DNA from: Candidatus Epilinea brevis
GTDB taxonomy: Bacteria; Chloroflexota; Anaerolineae; Epilineales; Epilineaceae
Length of the DNA stretch: 64,000 bases
Direction: 5' to 3'
Assembly (NCBI GenBank): GCA_016710785.1
Contig: JADJUE010000010.1
Coordinates: 62,001-126,000, forward strand
Part shown: in pieces, positions 10,474 to 20,340 of the stretch
Numbering within the stretch: position 1 is the stretch's first letter
Layout of the letters: every line of letters begins with the position of its first letter
Notes under the pieces: model-generated
Database searches by the model: none
Seen by the model: the letters and a program-made list of their open reading frames with translations, nothing else
What the model was told of the DNA's origin: nothing
Translations under genes and position numbers: made by a program

Positions 10474-11244
10474 ATGACTCAAGCGGACGCTCCCAGCCGG
10501 TCACGCATCCTGGTGGTCGACGACGAGCCGGAGATCGTTCGGGCGGTAAAGGCCTACCTGGAGCAGGCCGGCTTCAACGTCCTGACGGCCTTCGATGGCG
10601 AGTCGGCGCTGCACGCCATCCGCCGCGACGCGCCTGATCTGGCGGTGTTGGACGTCATGCTCCCGGACCGCGATGGATGGGAGCTCACGCGCCTGGTGCG
10701 CGCCGATCCACAGCTCCGCGCCCTGCCCATCATCCTCCTGACGGCGCGGATCGACGACACCGACAAGATTGTCGGCCTGGAGTTGGGGGCCGACGACTAC
10801 ATCACCAAGCCCTTCAACCCCCGCGAGGTGGTGGCCCGCGTGCGGGCGCTGCTCCGCCGCCAGCACCTGAGCCGCGACGCTTCCGGCAGCGAAGTCCTGC
10901 AGCTGGGCGACCTGCTGCTGGATTTGGGCCGGCGCGAGCTGCTGCTGGACGGCGTACCGGTCATGCTGACCCCCACCGAGTTCGGGCTGCTGCACATCTT
11001 CATGAAGCATCCGGGTCAGGCCCTCAGCCGCGCTGCGCGGATCAAGCGTGCTCTGGGCAGCGAATACGAAGGGATCGAGCGGACCTTGGACAGCCACATC
11101 CGCAACTTGCGCCGGAAGATCGAGGCGGATCCGGGGCGGCCGTCCTACATCCAGACCGTCTTCGGCTTGGGCTACCGCATGGTCGGTCCGCCGCGCGCGC
11201 CCGGCGGAGAAGGGCCGCTGGCTGTTCGAAGAGATCGCTCGTGA
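10474..11244 (+). CDS. OmpR/PhoB-family response regulator
   Basis: 256 aa; the start lies 7 nt after the permease stop with GGAAGG just before it. The receiver domain shows the acidic pair (VVDDEPE), the phospho-acceptor D60 in LAVLDVMLPD, a Thr/Ser switch (LLTAR) and the Lys in ADDYITKPFNPREV. The C-terminal winged helix is clear (LTPTEFGLLHIFMKHPGQ, then YIQTVFGLGYRMVG). The end overlaps the kinase start (GTGA). Its place in the export operon suggests that it controls that operon or the neighbouring copper-type genes; this is inference. Confidence 0.93.
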   Translation: MTQADAPSRSRILVVDDEPEIVRAVKAYLEQAGFNVLTAFDGESALHAIRRDAPDLAVLDVMLPDRDGWELTRLVRADPQLRALPIILLTARIDDTDKIVGLELGADDYITKPFNPREVVARVRALLRRQHLSRDASGSEVLQLGDLLLDLGRRELLLDGVPVMLTPTEFGLLHIFMKHPGQALSRAARIKRALGSEYEGIERTLDSHIRNLRRKIEADPGRPSYIQTVFGLGYRMVGPPRAPGGEGPLAVRRDRS

Positions 11245-12581
11245 ATCGGCTCTGGGTGCGGCTCAGCCTGGCCTTCGGGGCGGTGGTGATGCTGGCGGCG
11301 TTGGTCATGGTGACGGTGGCCTTTCTGGTCCAGCAGGTGGGTACCGCGGGGGGTGGCGCCGCGCCCTTGAACCTTGAAGGGCCGGGCGGCCTTGCGGAGA
11401 TCTTGAGCCGTCACTACCAGGAGCGGGGGAACTGGCATGATGTCGCGCCGCTGATGGCGGCCGCCGGCGCCCTGCTGCCAAGCGAGGGGCCTTTCGGCGC
11501 CGTGCTGGAACTGGATGACGCCGGCGGGCAGGTCGTGGCCACGACGAGGAGCCGTCCCGAGCGCTTGCCAGCCCATGACCGGTCCGACGCGCTCAGCACG
11601 CCGATCGTTGTCGCGTCCCGCGAGGTCGGCACGCTATATGTCCTTTCGGCCAGCGAAGACGGTCCGCTGGATCGGCTTCGGGCCCTCCTCCTGAGCATCG
11701 CCATCGTGGGCGGCCTGCTGGGCCTGCTCTTCGGCGTCCGGATGGGGCGGGGCCTGGCCGCACCCCTGGACCGCCTGGCCGCAGCGGCCCGCGAGGTCGG
11801 GGCGGGCCGGCTGGATACCCGCGTCGCGCCCAGCGGCAGCCGTGAGATGCGCGAGGTCGCGACGGCCTTCAATACCATGGCCGATGACCTGAAAGCCAGC
11901 CAGGCTCAGCGGCGCGACATGGTAGCCGACATCGCCCACGAGCTACGCACGCCGCTCAGTGTCCTGCAGGCAAACATCCAGGCGCTCCAAGACGGCGTGT
12001 ACTCGCTCGACCAATCGGAGGTCGCCCGCCTGGGCGCCCAGGCCATGCTACTCTCGCGGCTGGTCGAGGACCTGCACGCTCTGGCGCAAGCGGATTCGGG
12101 ACAGCTCCGGCTGAACCGCGAACCTGTCGACGTGGCGGCTTTGGCGACGCGCATTCTGGCCAATTTCCAGTCCCTGGCGGAACAGGCGGGCCTGTCCCTG
12201 GATCAGGACATTCCCGTGGACCTACCCAGGCCCCTGGCCGACCCGGAACGCATGAACCAGGTGCTCCACAACCTGGTGGCCAACGCGATCCGGCACACGC
12301 CGCACGGCGGGAGGGTCAGCATCCGAGCCTGGCAGGAGGGAGCGAGCCTCCAGCTGGAAGTCGCTGACACGGGCGAAGGCATCCAGCCGGCGGACCTGGC
12401 CCAGGTCTTCGAGCGCTTCTACCGCGTGGACCGCAGCCGTAGGCGCGCCCAGGGTGGCACCGGCCTGGGTCTGTCCATCGCCCGCGCCATCGTCGAGGCC
12501 CAAGGCGGCACCATCGATGCGTACAGTACGGGTGTGGCGGGAGAGGGCAGTCGGTTTAGGATTGGCTTGCCTCTGGAGTGA
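11241..12581 (+). CDS. Sensor histidine kinase (BaeS-like layout)
   Basis: About 446 aa from a GTG at 11241 that overlaps the regulator stop. It has one N-terminal membrane helix (FGAVVMLAALVMVTVAFLV), a short extracytoplasmic sensor of roughly 110 residues and a second helix (LLLSIAIVGGLLGLLFGV). A HAMP segment follows (APLDRLAAAAREVGAGRLDT), then HisKA with the phosphorylated H233 in DIAHELRTPLS. HATPase motifs are N box NLVANAIRHTPHGG, G1 ADTGEGI and G2 GGTGLGLSIA. It is the partner of the adjacent response regulator. The signal is not evident from sequence. Confidence 0.93.
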   Translation: MNRLWVRLSLAFGAVVMLAALVMVTVAFLVQQVGTAGGGAAPLNLEGPGGLAEILSRHYQERGNWHDVAPLMAAAGALLPSEGPFGAVLELDDAGGQVVATTRSRPERLPAHDRSDALSTPIVVASREVGTLYVLSASEDGPLDRLRALLLSIAIVGGLLGLLFGVRMGRGLAAPLDRLAAAAREVGAGRLDTRVAPSGSREMREVATAFNTMADDLKASQAQRRDMVADIAHELRTPLSVLQANIQALQDGVYSLDQSEVARLGAQAMLLSRLVEDLHALAQADSGQLRLNREPVDVAALATRILANFQSLAEQAGLSLDQDIPVDLPRPLADPERMNQVLHNLVANAIRHTPHGGRVSIRAWQEGASLQLEVADTGEGIQPADLAQVFERFYRVDRSRRRAQGGTGLGLSIARAIVEAQGGTIDAYSTGVAGEGSRFRIGLPLE

Positions 12582-12672
12582 CTCGGGTCTTTGACCAAGC
12601 CGCGAATGCCAAGGTAAGCTTAGGATCTATGGGTCCAGACTCCTTGACCTCATCGCTCCGTTTCCGTAGCCC

Positions 12673-13098
12673 ATGAACGCACGAACCGCGCATCTGGCCT
12701 TCAACGGCCTTGTCGCGCTGTGGCTCGGCGTGGCCATGCCCCTTCTCTGCGTTCCCGGTCTCACCTCAGACCACGATCATGGCCCACACAGCATCTTCGC
12801 GGTGCCAGACGCCGAGGCTGGTCACCAGGATGACAACGGTCATACCGACCATGTCCACGCTGGCTCTGCGCGTCGGCATCACCCATCTTCCGGCCCGATC
12901 CCACCCGGACGCCTGACGGTTACCGAGCCTTGGCCCGCGTCCTATGCCCGGGTCCATAGCGACGAAGTGCGCGCGGCCCCACCGGCGGCCGCGGCGGAGG
13001 CAAGGCCCCCGCGTGAATGGCCGCCTCTGCTCGGCCGGGACCCCAACCGATCCTCCGCCAACCTTCCCGGACCTTGGCATCCGCCTCGGCCGGTGTGA
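12673..13098 (+). CDS. Small secreted His-rich protein
   Basis: 141 aa. A hydrophobic N-terminus (LAFNGLVALWLGVAMPLLCV) looks like a signal peptide or anchor. It is followed by a His/Asp-rich stretch (DHDHGPHS, GHQDDNGHTDHVHAGS, RHH) suggesting divalent-metal binding, then a Pro/Ala-rich tail. No family is recognised with certainty. It precedes a periplasmic protein and a CopC-CopD fusion, so a role in copper capture or sensing is plausible. A weak promoter candidate (TTGACC at 12591, 18 nt, TAAGCT at 12615) lies upstream. No clear ribosome-binding site precedes the ATG. Confidence 0.55.
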   Translation: MNARTAHLAFNGLVALWLGVAMPLLCVPGLTSDHDHGPHSIFAVPDAEAGHQDDNGHTDHVHAGSARRHHPSSGPIPPGRLTVTEPWPASYARVHSDEVRAAPPAAAAEARPPREWPPLLGRDPNRSSANLPGPWHPPRPV

Positions 13099-13383
13099 CC
13101 CCTCCGGGCGGCCGCCAGCCGCTCAGCCGGAACCGACTGACCCGATAAGCCAGCGTCAGCGCGAGACGATTCGCCGCTTGGCGCCTTATCTAGCGCTTCT
13201 GCCTGCCGGGAGCCGCCGCCAAGGCGGGCCCTCGGCTTGTAAGCACGATCCCTGGAGGGATCGCACCACGACCCCACGCTTTCAACGAACGGGCGCTGCT
13301 CGTTCGCGCCGCTCCTTGCCGGCGTTCTCTTCCTCGCCACCCTAGCCCTTGCCACCCCGCCCAGGGCCTTCGCCCACGGGCAT

Positions 13384-14034
13384 GTGGAGGTCGGCGACTA
13401 CGAGCTCGTCATCGGCTTCGCCGCCGAACCGTCCTACCAGGGCGAACCGAACGGGCTGGATCTCAGGGTCACCCGCAAGGCAGCCACCGCGGATCATGCC
13501 GACGAGTCGGATGCGACCACGGCAGGCGCCGAAGTGCAAGAGCATGACGAGGCTGCCGAAGCGCATGAGCATGAGCACGACGAGGCCGCCGAAGCCGAGG
13601 CCGCCATGGCCACACCGGTTGAAGGCCTGGAGGACAGCCTGCAGGCCGAACTGATCTTTGGGGAGAGCCGCAAGACCTTTGCCATCGAGCCCAAGTGGAA
13701 CGAGCCGGGGGCCTACACGGCCGCGGTGATCCCCACCGAGGCCGGCGACTACACCTGGCACATTTTCGGCGACATCGACGGGACGCCGGTCGACGCCACC
13801 ATGACCAGCGGGCCGGACACCTTCAGCTCCATCGGGACCAAAGCGGATGTCGCGTTCCCTGAGGCGGAGCCCGCCGCGTCGGAGCTCCGTAGCGACATCG
13901 CGGCGCTGGACGGCAAGGTGACGGAGCTGGCGGGGGCCAACCAGACCGCCTTCCGCGCAGGTGTCCTGGGCATCCTCCTCGGCCTGGTTGGGATCATCGC
14001 CGGGACCTTCGGGATGCGCCGCAGGCCGAGCTAA
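13384..14034 (+). CDS. Periplasmic His/Glu-rich protein of the copper-type locus, start uncertain
   Basis: The listed GTG start truncates the protein. In the same frame upstream (from about 13300), codons read LLAGVLFLATLALATPPRAFA, a convincing signal peptide ending just before HGHVEVGDYELVIGF. No ATG, GTG or TTG occurs in frame between the stop at 13240-13242 and 13384, so the true start is probably hidden by an indel near 13260-13300; a GGAGG lies at about 13254-13258. The mature protein has an internal acidic/His segment (HDEAAEAHEHEHDEAAE), a beta-rich domain and a C-terminal membrane anchor (GVLGILLGLVGIIAG). It ends 6 nt before the CopC-CopD gene, so the two are almost certainly co-transcribed. 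Confidence 0.65.
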   Translation: MEVGDYELVIGFAAEPSYQGEPNGLDLRVTRKAATADHADESDATTAGAEVQEHDEAAEAHEHEHDEAAEAEAAMATPVEGLEDSLQAELIFGESRKTFAIEPKWNEPGAYTAAVIPTEAGDYTWHIFGDIDGTPVDATMTSGPDTFSSIGTKADVAFPEAEPAASELRSDIAALDGKVTELAGANQTAFRAGVLGILLGLVGIIAGTFGMRRRPS

Positions 14035-14040
14035 CCGGCG

Positions 14041-15834
14041 ATGTTTCGACGTTTCCGGCCGGCCGCCGGCATCCTCCTGCTCGGGCTCTGCCTCGCCGCG
14101 CCGGCCGAAGCCCATGCCAACCTCATCCGTTCCATTCCGGCGGCCGGCGCGACGCTCGACGTCGCGCCGGCCGCGCTGGTCCTCGAGTTCACCGAGGATC
14201 TTGACCCGGCCTTTACCCGCATCGAGCTGTTGGGCAGCGATGGAGTGACCGTCCTTCCGGGCCCAGGCATGATCGATCCCGCCCAGCCGACCATCCTGCG
14301 GCTGCCCATCGCCGGCCTCGCCAAGGGCAGCTATTCCGCCGCCTGGCGAGTCCGCTCGGCGGAAGATGGGCACACCTTGTCCGGCAGCCTGCCGTTCGGC
14401 ATCGGCATCGCCGCCGACCCCACCTCGCTCTTGCCCGCCCTGGGCGAGCCCGATCCGGCCAAGGCATGGCCGGACCCGCTGGATGCGGCGATCCGGTGGC
14501 TGAGCCTGGTTTTCGTCGCCTTGGCATTGGGCGGCCTGCCTTTCGCCCTGTTCGTCTGGCGGCCCGCCGCGGCCGAGGCCCGGCGCCAGGAACTGGACAT
14601 CGAGGCGGCGGACCGGGCGATGTTGCGCCTCCTGCGGCGGACCGTCCTGTTCGGCTGCGCCGGCTTGATCGCGGTGCAGCTGGGTTTCTTGGTGCAGCAA
14701 GCGGCCTTGGCCGCCGGCCATCCCCTCCTCCATGTCGAAGGCCACGCGGTCATGGCCCTGCTCCAGGGCCGCTTCGGCCACCTTTGGCTGCTGCGCATTG
14801 CCCTTACCGTTTGCCTCGCGGCCCTGGCCCGGGGGCTTTCGTCCGCCGCCGGGACAGACACTCGGCGCTGGTCCCTGGCGCTGGTCGTAGGCGCCGCCAT
14901 GGTGCTGACCATCAGTCTCGGCGGGCATGGCGCGGCCCTGGCGGATGGGCGCGGCCTGGCCGTCGCGGCGGACTGGCTGCACATGATGGCCATGGTCGCC
15001 TGGCTCGGCGGCCTTCCGCCGTTGTGGGCGGCCATCGCCGCCAGCCGGCGGAATCCCCAGCATGCCCTACCCCTGCAGTGGCTCATCCCAAAGTACTCCG
15101 CCATGGCCATGCTATGCGTGGTCCTGTTGGCCTGGACGGGCATCCTCAGCTACAACCGCCACGTCGGGCAGCTGAACCTGTTGGCCGCGACGACCTATGG
15201 CCGCGCTCTGACGGTCAAGCTGGCGCTGTTCGCCCTCCTCTTGGCCCTTGGCGCCATCAACTTCCTCTCTCTTTCGCGCCGCCTACGCCAAACCGACGAT
15301 GCCCTCCGGGCTCGGTTTGGCCAGACGGTGGCGGGCGAAGTCGTCATCGGCACCCTTGTCCTCGCGGCGGTGGGTCTCATGACCGCCATCGCCCCGAGCC
15401 GCGCGGCCTGGCAGGCCCAAGCACAATCGGGAGGTGTAGAGCGCGCCACGTCAGGCGATGTCGAGCTGACCCTGCGCGTAGCGCCGGGCCTGGTGGGCGA
15501 CAACGCCCTGGCCCTGGATGTGACGGATTCCAGGCCGGCGGTGAGCGCGGACGGCGTCCAGGTTCTCTTTCGGATCAGCGCACCCGGTCGGGCGGACGGC
15601 CCGCTACAGATCGAGGCGCTCGCCGCGCCTCAGTCTGAGAGAGCAGACCCCAGCGGCGCTGCATCTGAGTCCATCGAGCCTCAACGCTTCCAAGCGCACG
15701 GGAACTTTTTTACCTCGCCCGGCACCTGGCGGGTCGAGGCCATCCTCCGGCGCCAAGGCATGAATGACGTGCGGCAACTGTTCACGCCCGACATCCTCCG
15801 CGAACCCGATGCGACCATGCCGCCAGGCCGCTGA
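14041..15834 (+). CDS. CopC-CopD fusion, copper resistance/uptake protein
   Basis: 597 aa. The signal peptide ends AAPAEA, leaving H25 as the mature N-terminus, the His that starts the CopC copper site. The CopC domain continues with HANLIRSIPAAGATL and closes with the second ligand motif SAEDGHTLSGSLPFGIG. A multi-pass CopD part follows, with segments such as WLSLVFVALALGGLPFALFV, ADWLHMMAMVAWLGGLPPLW and WTGILSYNRHVGQLN. A soluble C-terminal domain of about 130 residues ends the protein. Such fusions (YcnJ-like) handle copper at the membrane. The organisation with the His-rich neighbours supports a copper locus. Confidence 0.88.
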   Translation: MFRRFRPAAGILLLGLCLAAPAEAHANLIRSIPAAGATLDVAPAALVLEFTEDLDPAFTRIELLGSDGVTVLPGPGMIDPAQPTILRLPIAGLAKGSYSAAWRVRSAEDGHTLSGSLPFGIGIAADPTSLLPALGEPDPAKAWPDPLDAAIRWLSLVFVALALGGLPFALFVWRPAAAEARRQELDIEAADRAMLRLLRRTVLFGCAGLIAVQLGFLVQQAALAAGHPLLHVEGHAVMALLQGRFGHLWLLRIALTVCLAALARGLSSAAGTDTRRWSLALVVGAAMVLTISLGGHGAALADGRGLAVAADWLHMMAMVAWLGGLPPLWAAIAASRRNPQHALPLQWLIPKYSAMAMLCVVLLAWTGILSYNRHVGQLNLLAATTYGRALTVKLALFALLLALGAINFLSLSRRLRQTDDALRARFGQTVAGEVVIGTLVLAAVGLMTAIAPSRAAWQAQAQSGGVERATSGDVELTLRVAPGLVGDNALALDVTDSRPAVSADGVQVLFRISAPGRADGPLQIEALAAPQSERADPSGAASESIEPQRFQAHGNFFTSPGTWRVEAILRRQGMNDVRQLFTPDILREPDATMPPGR

Positions 15835-16350
15835 TGACTCCCTCACCCCACCGAGCTTGATACCCCATGGCCCGGGCGAGCCGGCGGCGCGCCCCTCCCC
15901 AATCCATCGACAGCCGGGTCATCCGCCAGTACAGGATGATCGGCATCCTGCCAGGCCCCGAAGCCGGCGCCCAAGGCACCATCAAGCCCGCCCGTGGGCA
16001 TCGGCTTAGCGGTCGACCAAGTCGCCTCGCGATGCATCCAGAAGCCGCCAGAGTGGGACCGCCAGCAGGGTGCCGATCATCGGCGCCACCCAGGGGTCTC
16101 GACGCAGCTTCACGGCACTCGCGGCTTGTCGTCACCGCCCATCCCCGCCGCCGCCGCTCAGCGGGTCCCCTGCCGCTAACGCGGTGTCCACCAAGACGGG
16201 TCAACTCCAGGCCTGACTTGATTGGCCAGATCCCCCTGTGGCTTCGTGACTACATGGTCATCACAAGCAGGTTGGCCGCCAAGAGGCGGTCGGAGAGCGA
16301 TCGCGCAGCATCTGTCAGGAATGCGCCGGCCTGGGCATAGTGAAGGGTAG
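15835..16350 (+). other. Intergenic region without a convincing gene
   Basis: About 516 bp between the CopC-CopD gene and a sigma factor. Open frames here lack family features. The only coding-like item is a 35-codon minus-strand frame (16113 to 16006, GTG start, TAA stop) with one hydrophobic stretch (WVAPMIGTLLAVPLW), too short to trust. The last part must hold the promoter of the sigma-factor operon; AAGGG at 16343-16347 is its ribosome site. Confidence 0.5.
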
Positions 16351-16896
16351 ATGAACTTCCTCACGACGCCCGAGGCACCCTTGGCTCCTGCCGACAGCGC
16401 GCTGTCGGCGGAGGCCTTTGAGGCGCTCTACCGGGAGCACTGGCCTGCCATCGTGGACTACCTCCGCTTCCGGGTCGGACCCGCCGACGCCGCGGACGTG
16501 GCGGCCGACGCATTCGCCCACGCCTGGAAGGCTCGCGGCCAGTACGACCCATCACGGGGCGTCGCCGCCGGTTGGCTATGGGCCATCGCCCGCAATACCG
16601 CCAATGCTTGGTTTCGCGGCCGACCGCAGGCCGCGGAGTCGCTGGCGGAGGGCCTGGCGATGGATGCCAGCCTGGTCGACCTCGCCGCGCGAGCCGAGTC
16701 GATGGCGCGCGTCGCGGAGGCCGTCGGGCGGCTGGGGGTCATCGATCAGGAGATTATCGCGCTGCGGTTCGGCGGCGGCCTGCCTTACCGAGACATCGGG
16801 GACGCGGTGGGGCTCACAGAGAATGCCACCACGGCCCGCCTCCACCGCGCCATCCGGCGCCTGCGCATCGCCCTCGAAGGGAGTGAAGTCCCATGA
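16351..16896 (+). CDS. ECF-type RNA polymerase sigma factor (second module)
   Basis: 181 aa; ATG with AAGGG a few nt upstream. Region 2 is clear (FEALYREHWPAIVDYLRFRV, then DVAADAFAHAWKA and GWLWAIARNTANAWFRG). Region 4 follows (LGVIDQEIIALRFGGGLPYR, then IGDAVGLTENATTARLHRA). There is no region 3, as in ECF factors. The stop overlaps the next ATG (ATGA, 16893-16896), giving a coupled sigma/anti-sigma pair. The gene order matches the module at 2166-6939, although the proteins are not close in sequence. Confidence 0.9.
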   Translation: MNFLTTPEAPLAPADSALSAEAFEALYREHWPAIVDYLRFRVGPADAADVAADAFAHAWKARGQYDPSRGVAAGWLWAIARNTANAWFRGRPQAAESLAEGLAMDASLVDLAARAESMARVAEAVGRLGVIDQEIIALRFGGGLPYRDIGDAVGLTENATTARLHRAIRRLRIALEGSEVP

Positions 16897-17888
16897 ACCA
16901 TCGTCGTTTGTCGCCCGACCAATTTGTCGCACGGCTTGACCACACCGAGAGCGAAGCCGCCAGCTTCGTCCTGCAAACGGACGACGCCGCGGATCTCGCC
17001 TTCGCACGCAGCCTGCTTATGCTCCGCGATCGCCCACCGGCGCCCGAGTCGCTGCCCTGGATACGGGGCATGCTGTCGGTGGCGGCTGGCGCGGCTCCAT
17101 CTCCCGCCTTGATCAGTCCGATCCAGATAGGTCGCGCAGGTTCGAGAAGCGGCGCGCTAGGATGGCGACTGCCGTGGCCGTCGAATCCCGCGCGCGGCCT
17201 GGGATCGCCGCCTGTCCCTCGCGGCCACGCGTTCGAGGTCGCTGCCCTGGCCGCAGTCGTTACGGTCATCGCCGTGTCGCTGGGGCGCATGCCAATGCGG
17301 ACCGAGCCGCCGCACAAGCGACTGCCGGTGCCGATCTCGGCATCGCCGACGACTGCGGCCGATCGACGCGCGGCGACACCGGCTGCGGCGATCGATCCGC
17401 TGGTTGAGCCGACAGCCACGGCCCTGACGTCACGCCCCATCGTCAGCGACGAGGCCTATCCGCCACCCGCGCCGCCCCCGCCTTCCGCGACGAGCTCGGA
17501 GCCGCCTCCGGCTGACCATCCGACTCCCGTGCCAACCGACGAGCCGAGCGAACGGCCAAGGGCAACGGTCGCCGCGACGGCCGCGGAACCGGAGCCCTAT
17601 CCGGGCCCGGCGGAGCCAACAGGTCCGGCTCCGCGGGTGACGAGGATCGCACCGCCGCCTGTTCCGACCGTCGCCCCCACCGAGCGCCCCACTCCTAGGC
17701 CATCGGCGACGGGGCCCTTCTGGCCAACCCCCACTCCCGCAATACCGCGACTGACGCCCGCCGTCACCCGCCCGGCCCCGACGACAGAAGCCACGGAGAC
17801 GGCGGCGGGCGGGCCAACAGCTGTACCGACAGCCCGCCCAACCACGGGCAGTGTGAACAGTCACCTCGATTGGAGAGTCCTTCGATGA
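16893..17888 (+). CDS. Putative membrane anti-sigma factor
   Basis: 331 aa. The short cytoplasmic part (about 110 residues) lacks the Cys/His zinc signature of the first module's anti-sigma, so assignment rests on position and layout. One membrane helix (FEVAALAAVVTVIAVSLG) is followed by an extracytoplasmic tail very rich in Pro, Ala and Thr (for example PPPAPPPPSATSSEPPPADH, and PTPRPSATGPFWPTPTPAIP). It overlaps the sigma gene and the following propeller gene by ATGA. The tail could span the cell wall or surface layer and contact the secreted propeller; this is inferred. Confidence 0.65.
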   Translation: MNHRRLSPDQFVARLDHTESEAASFVLQTDDAADLAFARSLLMLRDRPPAPESLPWIRGMLSVAAGAAPSPALISPIQIGRAGSRSGALGWRLPWPSNPARGLGSPPVPRGHAFEVAALAAVVTVIAVSLGRMPMRTEPPHKRLPVPISASPTTAADRRAATPAAAIDPLVEPTATALTSRPIVSDEAYPPPAPPPPSATSSEPPPADHPTPVPTDEPSERPRATVAATAAEPEPYPGPAEPTGPAPRVTRIAPPPVPTVAPTERPTPRPSATGPFWPTPTPAIPRLTPAVTRPAPTTEATETAAGGPTAVPTARPTTGSVNSHLDWRVLR

Positions 17889-20340
17889 ACCCTCGCATGA
17901 CACTTTTTCTCACCGTCTTGGTCGCGGGCGTCACGACGGCCGGCATCGAGGCCGCTTCCGGGTTGAGACCGATATCGGCGCATCGGCCCGCCGACGTGTC
18001 GCAAATGACCCCGCAGCCGCAGTCCCTCTGGGCCACTCAATGGGGCGGATTCGACTTTGTGCGAGGTCTCCAAGCCATTGGCCCAGAGTCCGTCTGGGCA
18101 GTCGGCTCCCACGCCGTGCACTACGATGGGCAAAGCTGGAAGGCCGTGGATCGGAGAGACCATCCGGCCGGGCTCACAGGTGTGAGCCTGCTTGAGGATG
18201 GGATGGGGTGGATGGTCGGAAACGAGGAGGAGCTCATCCCGATCCAGGGTGGGACCGCCGGCCCATCGGTGCATGTGCCAGGCTACCGATTCCGCGATAT
18301 CGCGACTGTGAGCGAGTCTGAAGCGTGGGCGGTGGCACTCACCACATCGAGTCGCCAAGCCGTCATCTTGCACTTCCTCGACGGGCGCTGGACGGAGGCC
18401 TGGACAGGGGATGGGTCTACGCACCTCAGCTCGATCTGGATGGCTTCCGCGACCGAGGGCTGGGCCGTCGGCAGCACGGCGGTCCACTTCGACGGTCAGG
18501 GCTGGACGGAGTGGACACTGCCTCCCATGGAAGTCAGTCTCAACACCGTTCGGGGCTCCGGACCCGGCGACGTCTGGGCGGCCGGAGGCCGCGCCCTCGG
18601 ATCACAGCGAGTGCTCCTTCACTTCGATGGTGCCGGCTGGAAGGTGGTGTTGAATGAAGATGGGCCAGGCATCCGGGCCCTCGCGATTCGGGCCACCGAG
18701 GGCATCGCGGTCTCCGCCGCGGGCGACGTGTTCGCATTGCGAGAAGGCAAGGCCCAGCTGTTGACCGTCAACTTACCTTCGTCCTGGAGGCCGCAGTTCA
18801 TCGAAGACTTCACTTCCGCGACCTATGTGCCCGGCGCGCCCTATGCCCTGGTATCCACAGCCAGCGGCGTGATCTACCGGCTCCAGGGCCAAGACATCAG
18901 CCTTGTGCGGGACGTCGGCACCTTCACCGGCGTGGCCATGGCCAACGATCATCTCGGTTGGGCCGTGGGACGCCGCGCGGTGAGCTTCGACGGCCTGGAT
19001 TGGAGTGAGCTGCCGGATGCGTCCGAGCTGCACCGAGCCGTCGATGTCGCCGCGACGAGCTCAGGGGAGGCCTGGGCTGCCGGGGCCGACGGCCTGTTGC
19101 TGCGCTATCGCGGCGGGGCTTGGGAGCGCGTCCTGGTGCCAACCGCGGCCGACTTCAAGCGCGTCGTCACGATGCAGGATGGCGCGGTCTGGGTGTTTGG
19201 CGACGCTCCGGTTGGCGCGGCAGAGACCCCCCAAGCGGTCATCATAGGCCCCGACGGAGGCGGCGGCTGGCGTGAGGTGTGGCGCGGCCCGGGCAAGGCA
19301 GGCGATGTCGCCGCCACCGCCGGCCGAGCCCTAGTCACGACGAGCGCGGGTGTGTGGCATCTCGAAGGCACAGCCTGGTCGAAGGTTCGCGACAAAGGCG
19401 CCGTTTCGGTTGGCATCGGGCCGGCAGGCGAGCTGTGGGCCGGCGACAACGGCATGATCCAGCAGCTCGCTCCGACCGGCTGGACCACGGTGGCCACCAT
19501 GCCCGCCAACTCCGAGTCGGTCAACGCCTTCTACACCGGCGATCAGGCCGTATGGGCCGTCGGCGACTTCGGTATTGTGGCCGCCTATCGCGCAGGCGTG
19601 TGGCAGGTTGTGAGGGGCGATCCGAAACTAAACGGCTACTCAGGTGCCCCCTACTCGCTCAACGACATGGCCACTGTGTCGCTGCCCGGTGGGCAGACAG
19701 GCCTTTGGGCCGTGGGCGCTCCCGACACGATCATCCACTCGCTGGAGGCTGATGTTCTTGGCCTACCTGGAATCACGCCCCAACCTACCCGCATCCACTT
19801 CCCCTTCCCAACGCCGGTCTGGGGGTCGGTGATGTATCTGCCGCGCCTGGACCTGCGCCCGGCCTACCGCGGGTCGGCATGCGGTTCGGCGGATGGCGCG
19901 CCGATCGGCGACATCGAATCAGTGGCGTGGTCAACGGCGCGCTTCTACTCGAGAGGCGGGCCGCAGCCGGAGCCGAGCTTGCACGAGATCGGCCTGCTGA
20001 CCGCGGGCGACCTCGCGGCCGAGCACGGCATCGACCTCGTCGGCGTCGACGTCCGCGGGCAGGCCATCCGTCCGGAGAGCTGCCTGTGGTGGGCCCACTT
20101 CGCCGGTTGGTTCGACGATGCATCGCCCGGGTCCACGCCGAGCGCCCCCGACCCCACCTGGACACGACTGGACCTCGTCCTCTCACTCGCCGACGGCGCG
20201 GTGATCTACGAAGGATTCGCGGGCAAAGCCACGCCAGCGCCGCCGACCCAGACACGGGCACCCGGACGGCCGACGCGTGAAGCGCCGCCGACCCCGACCC
20301 ATCAGCTGCCACCGACACCGAAACCGGCCCCGACGCGGCG
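17885..20340 (+). CDS. Secreted beta-propeller protein, 3' end lost in a low-complexity block
   Basis: The ATG at 17885 overlaps the anti-sigma stop. A signal sequence (MTLFLTVLVAGVTTAGIEAA) precedes many repeats of a Trp-Ala-Val-Gly type, each with an exposed G-W or S-W (SVWAVGSHAVHYDGQSW, EGWAVGSTAVHFDGQGW, LGWAVGRRAVSFDGLDW, AVWAVGDFGIVAAYRAGVW), like BNR/YCF48-type propellers. A segment VMYLPRLDLRP, a small domain and a Thr/Pro linker follow. From 20341 the frame enters a block of nearly pure G/C and the protein becomes meaningless, so the real C-terminus is not represented. It is co-translated with its sigma/anti-sigma pair, parallel to the protein at 4042. Confidence 0.75.

Noticed and set aside
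13342..15063. 573-codon minus-strand frame over the copper locus
   Set aside because: Antisense to the CopC-CopD gene and of biased composition (Gly, Arg, Gln), with no recognisable fold.
15782..16204. 140-codon minus-strand frame after the CopC-CopD gene
   Set aside because: Overlaps the end of that gene, Arg/Gly-rich and with no membrane or catalytic pattern in frame.
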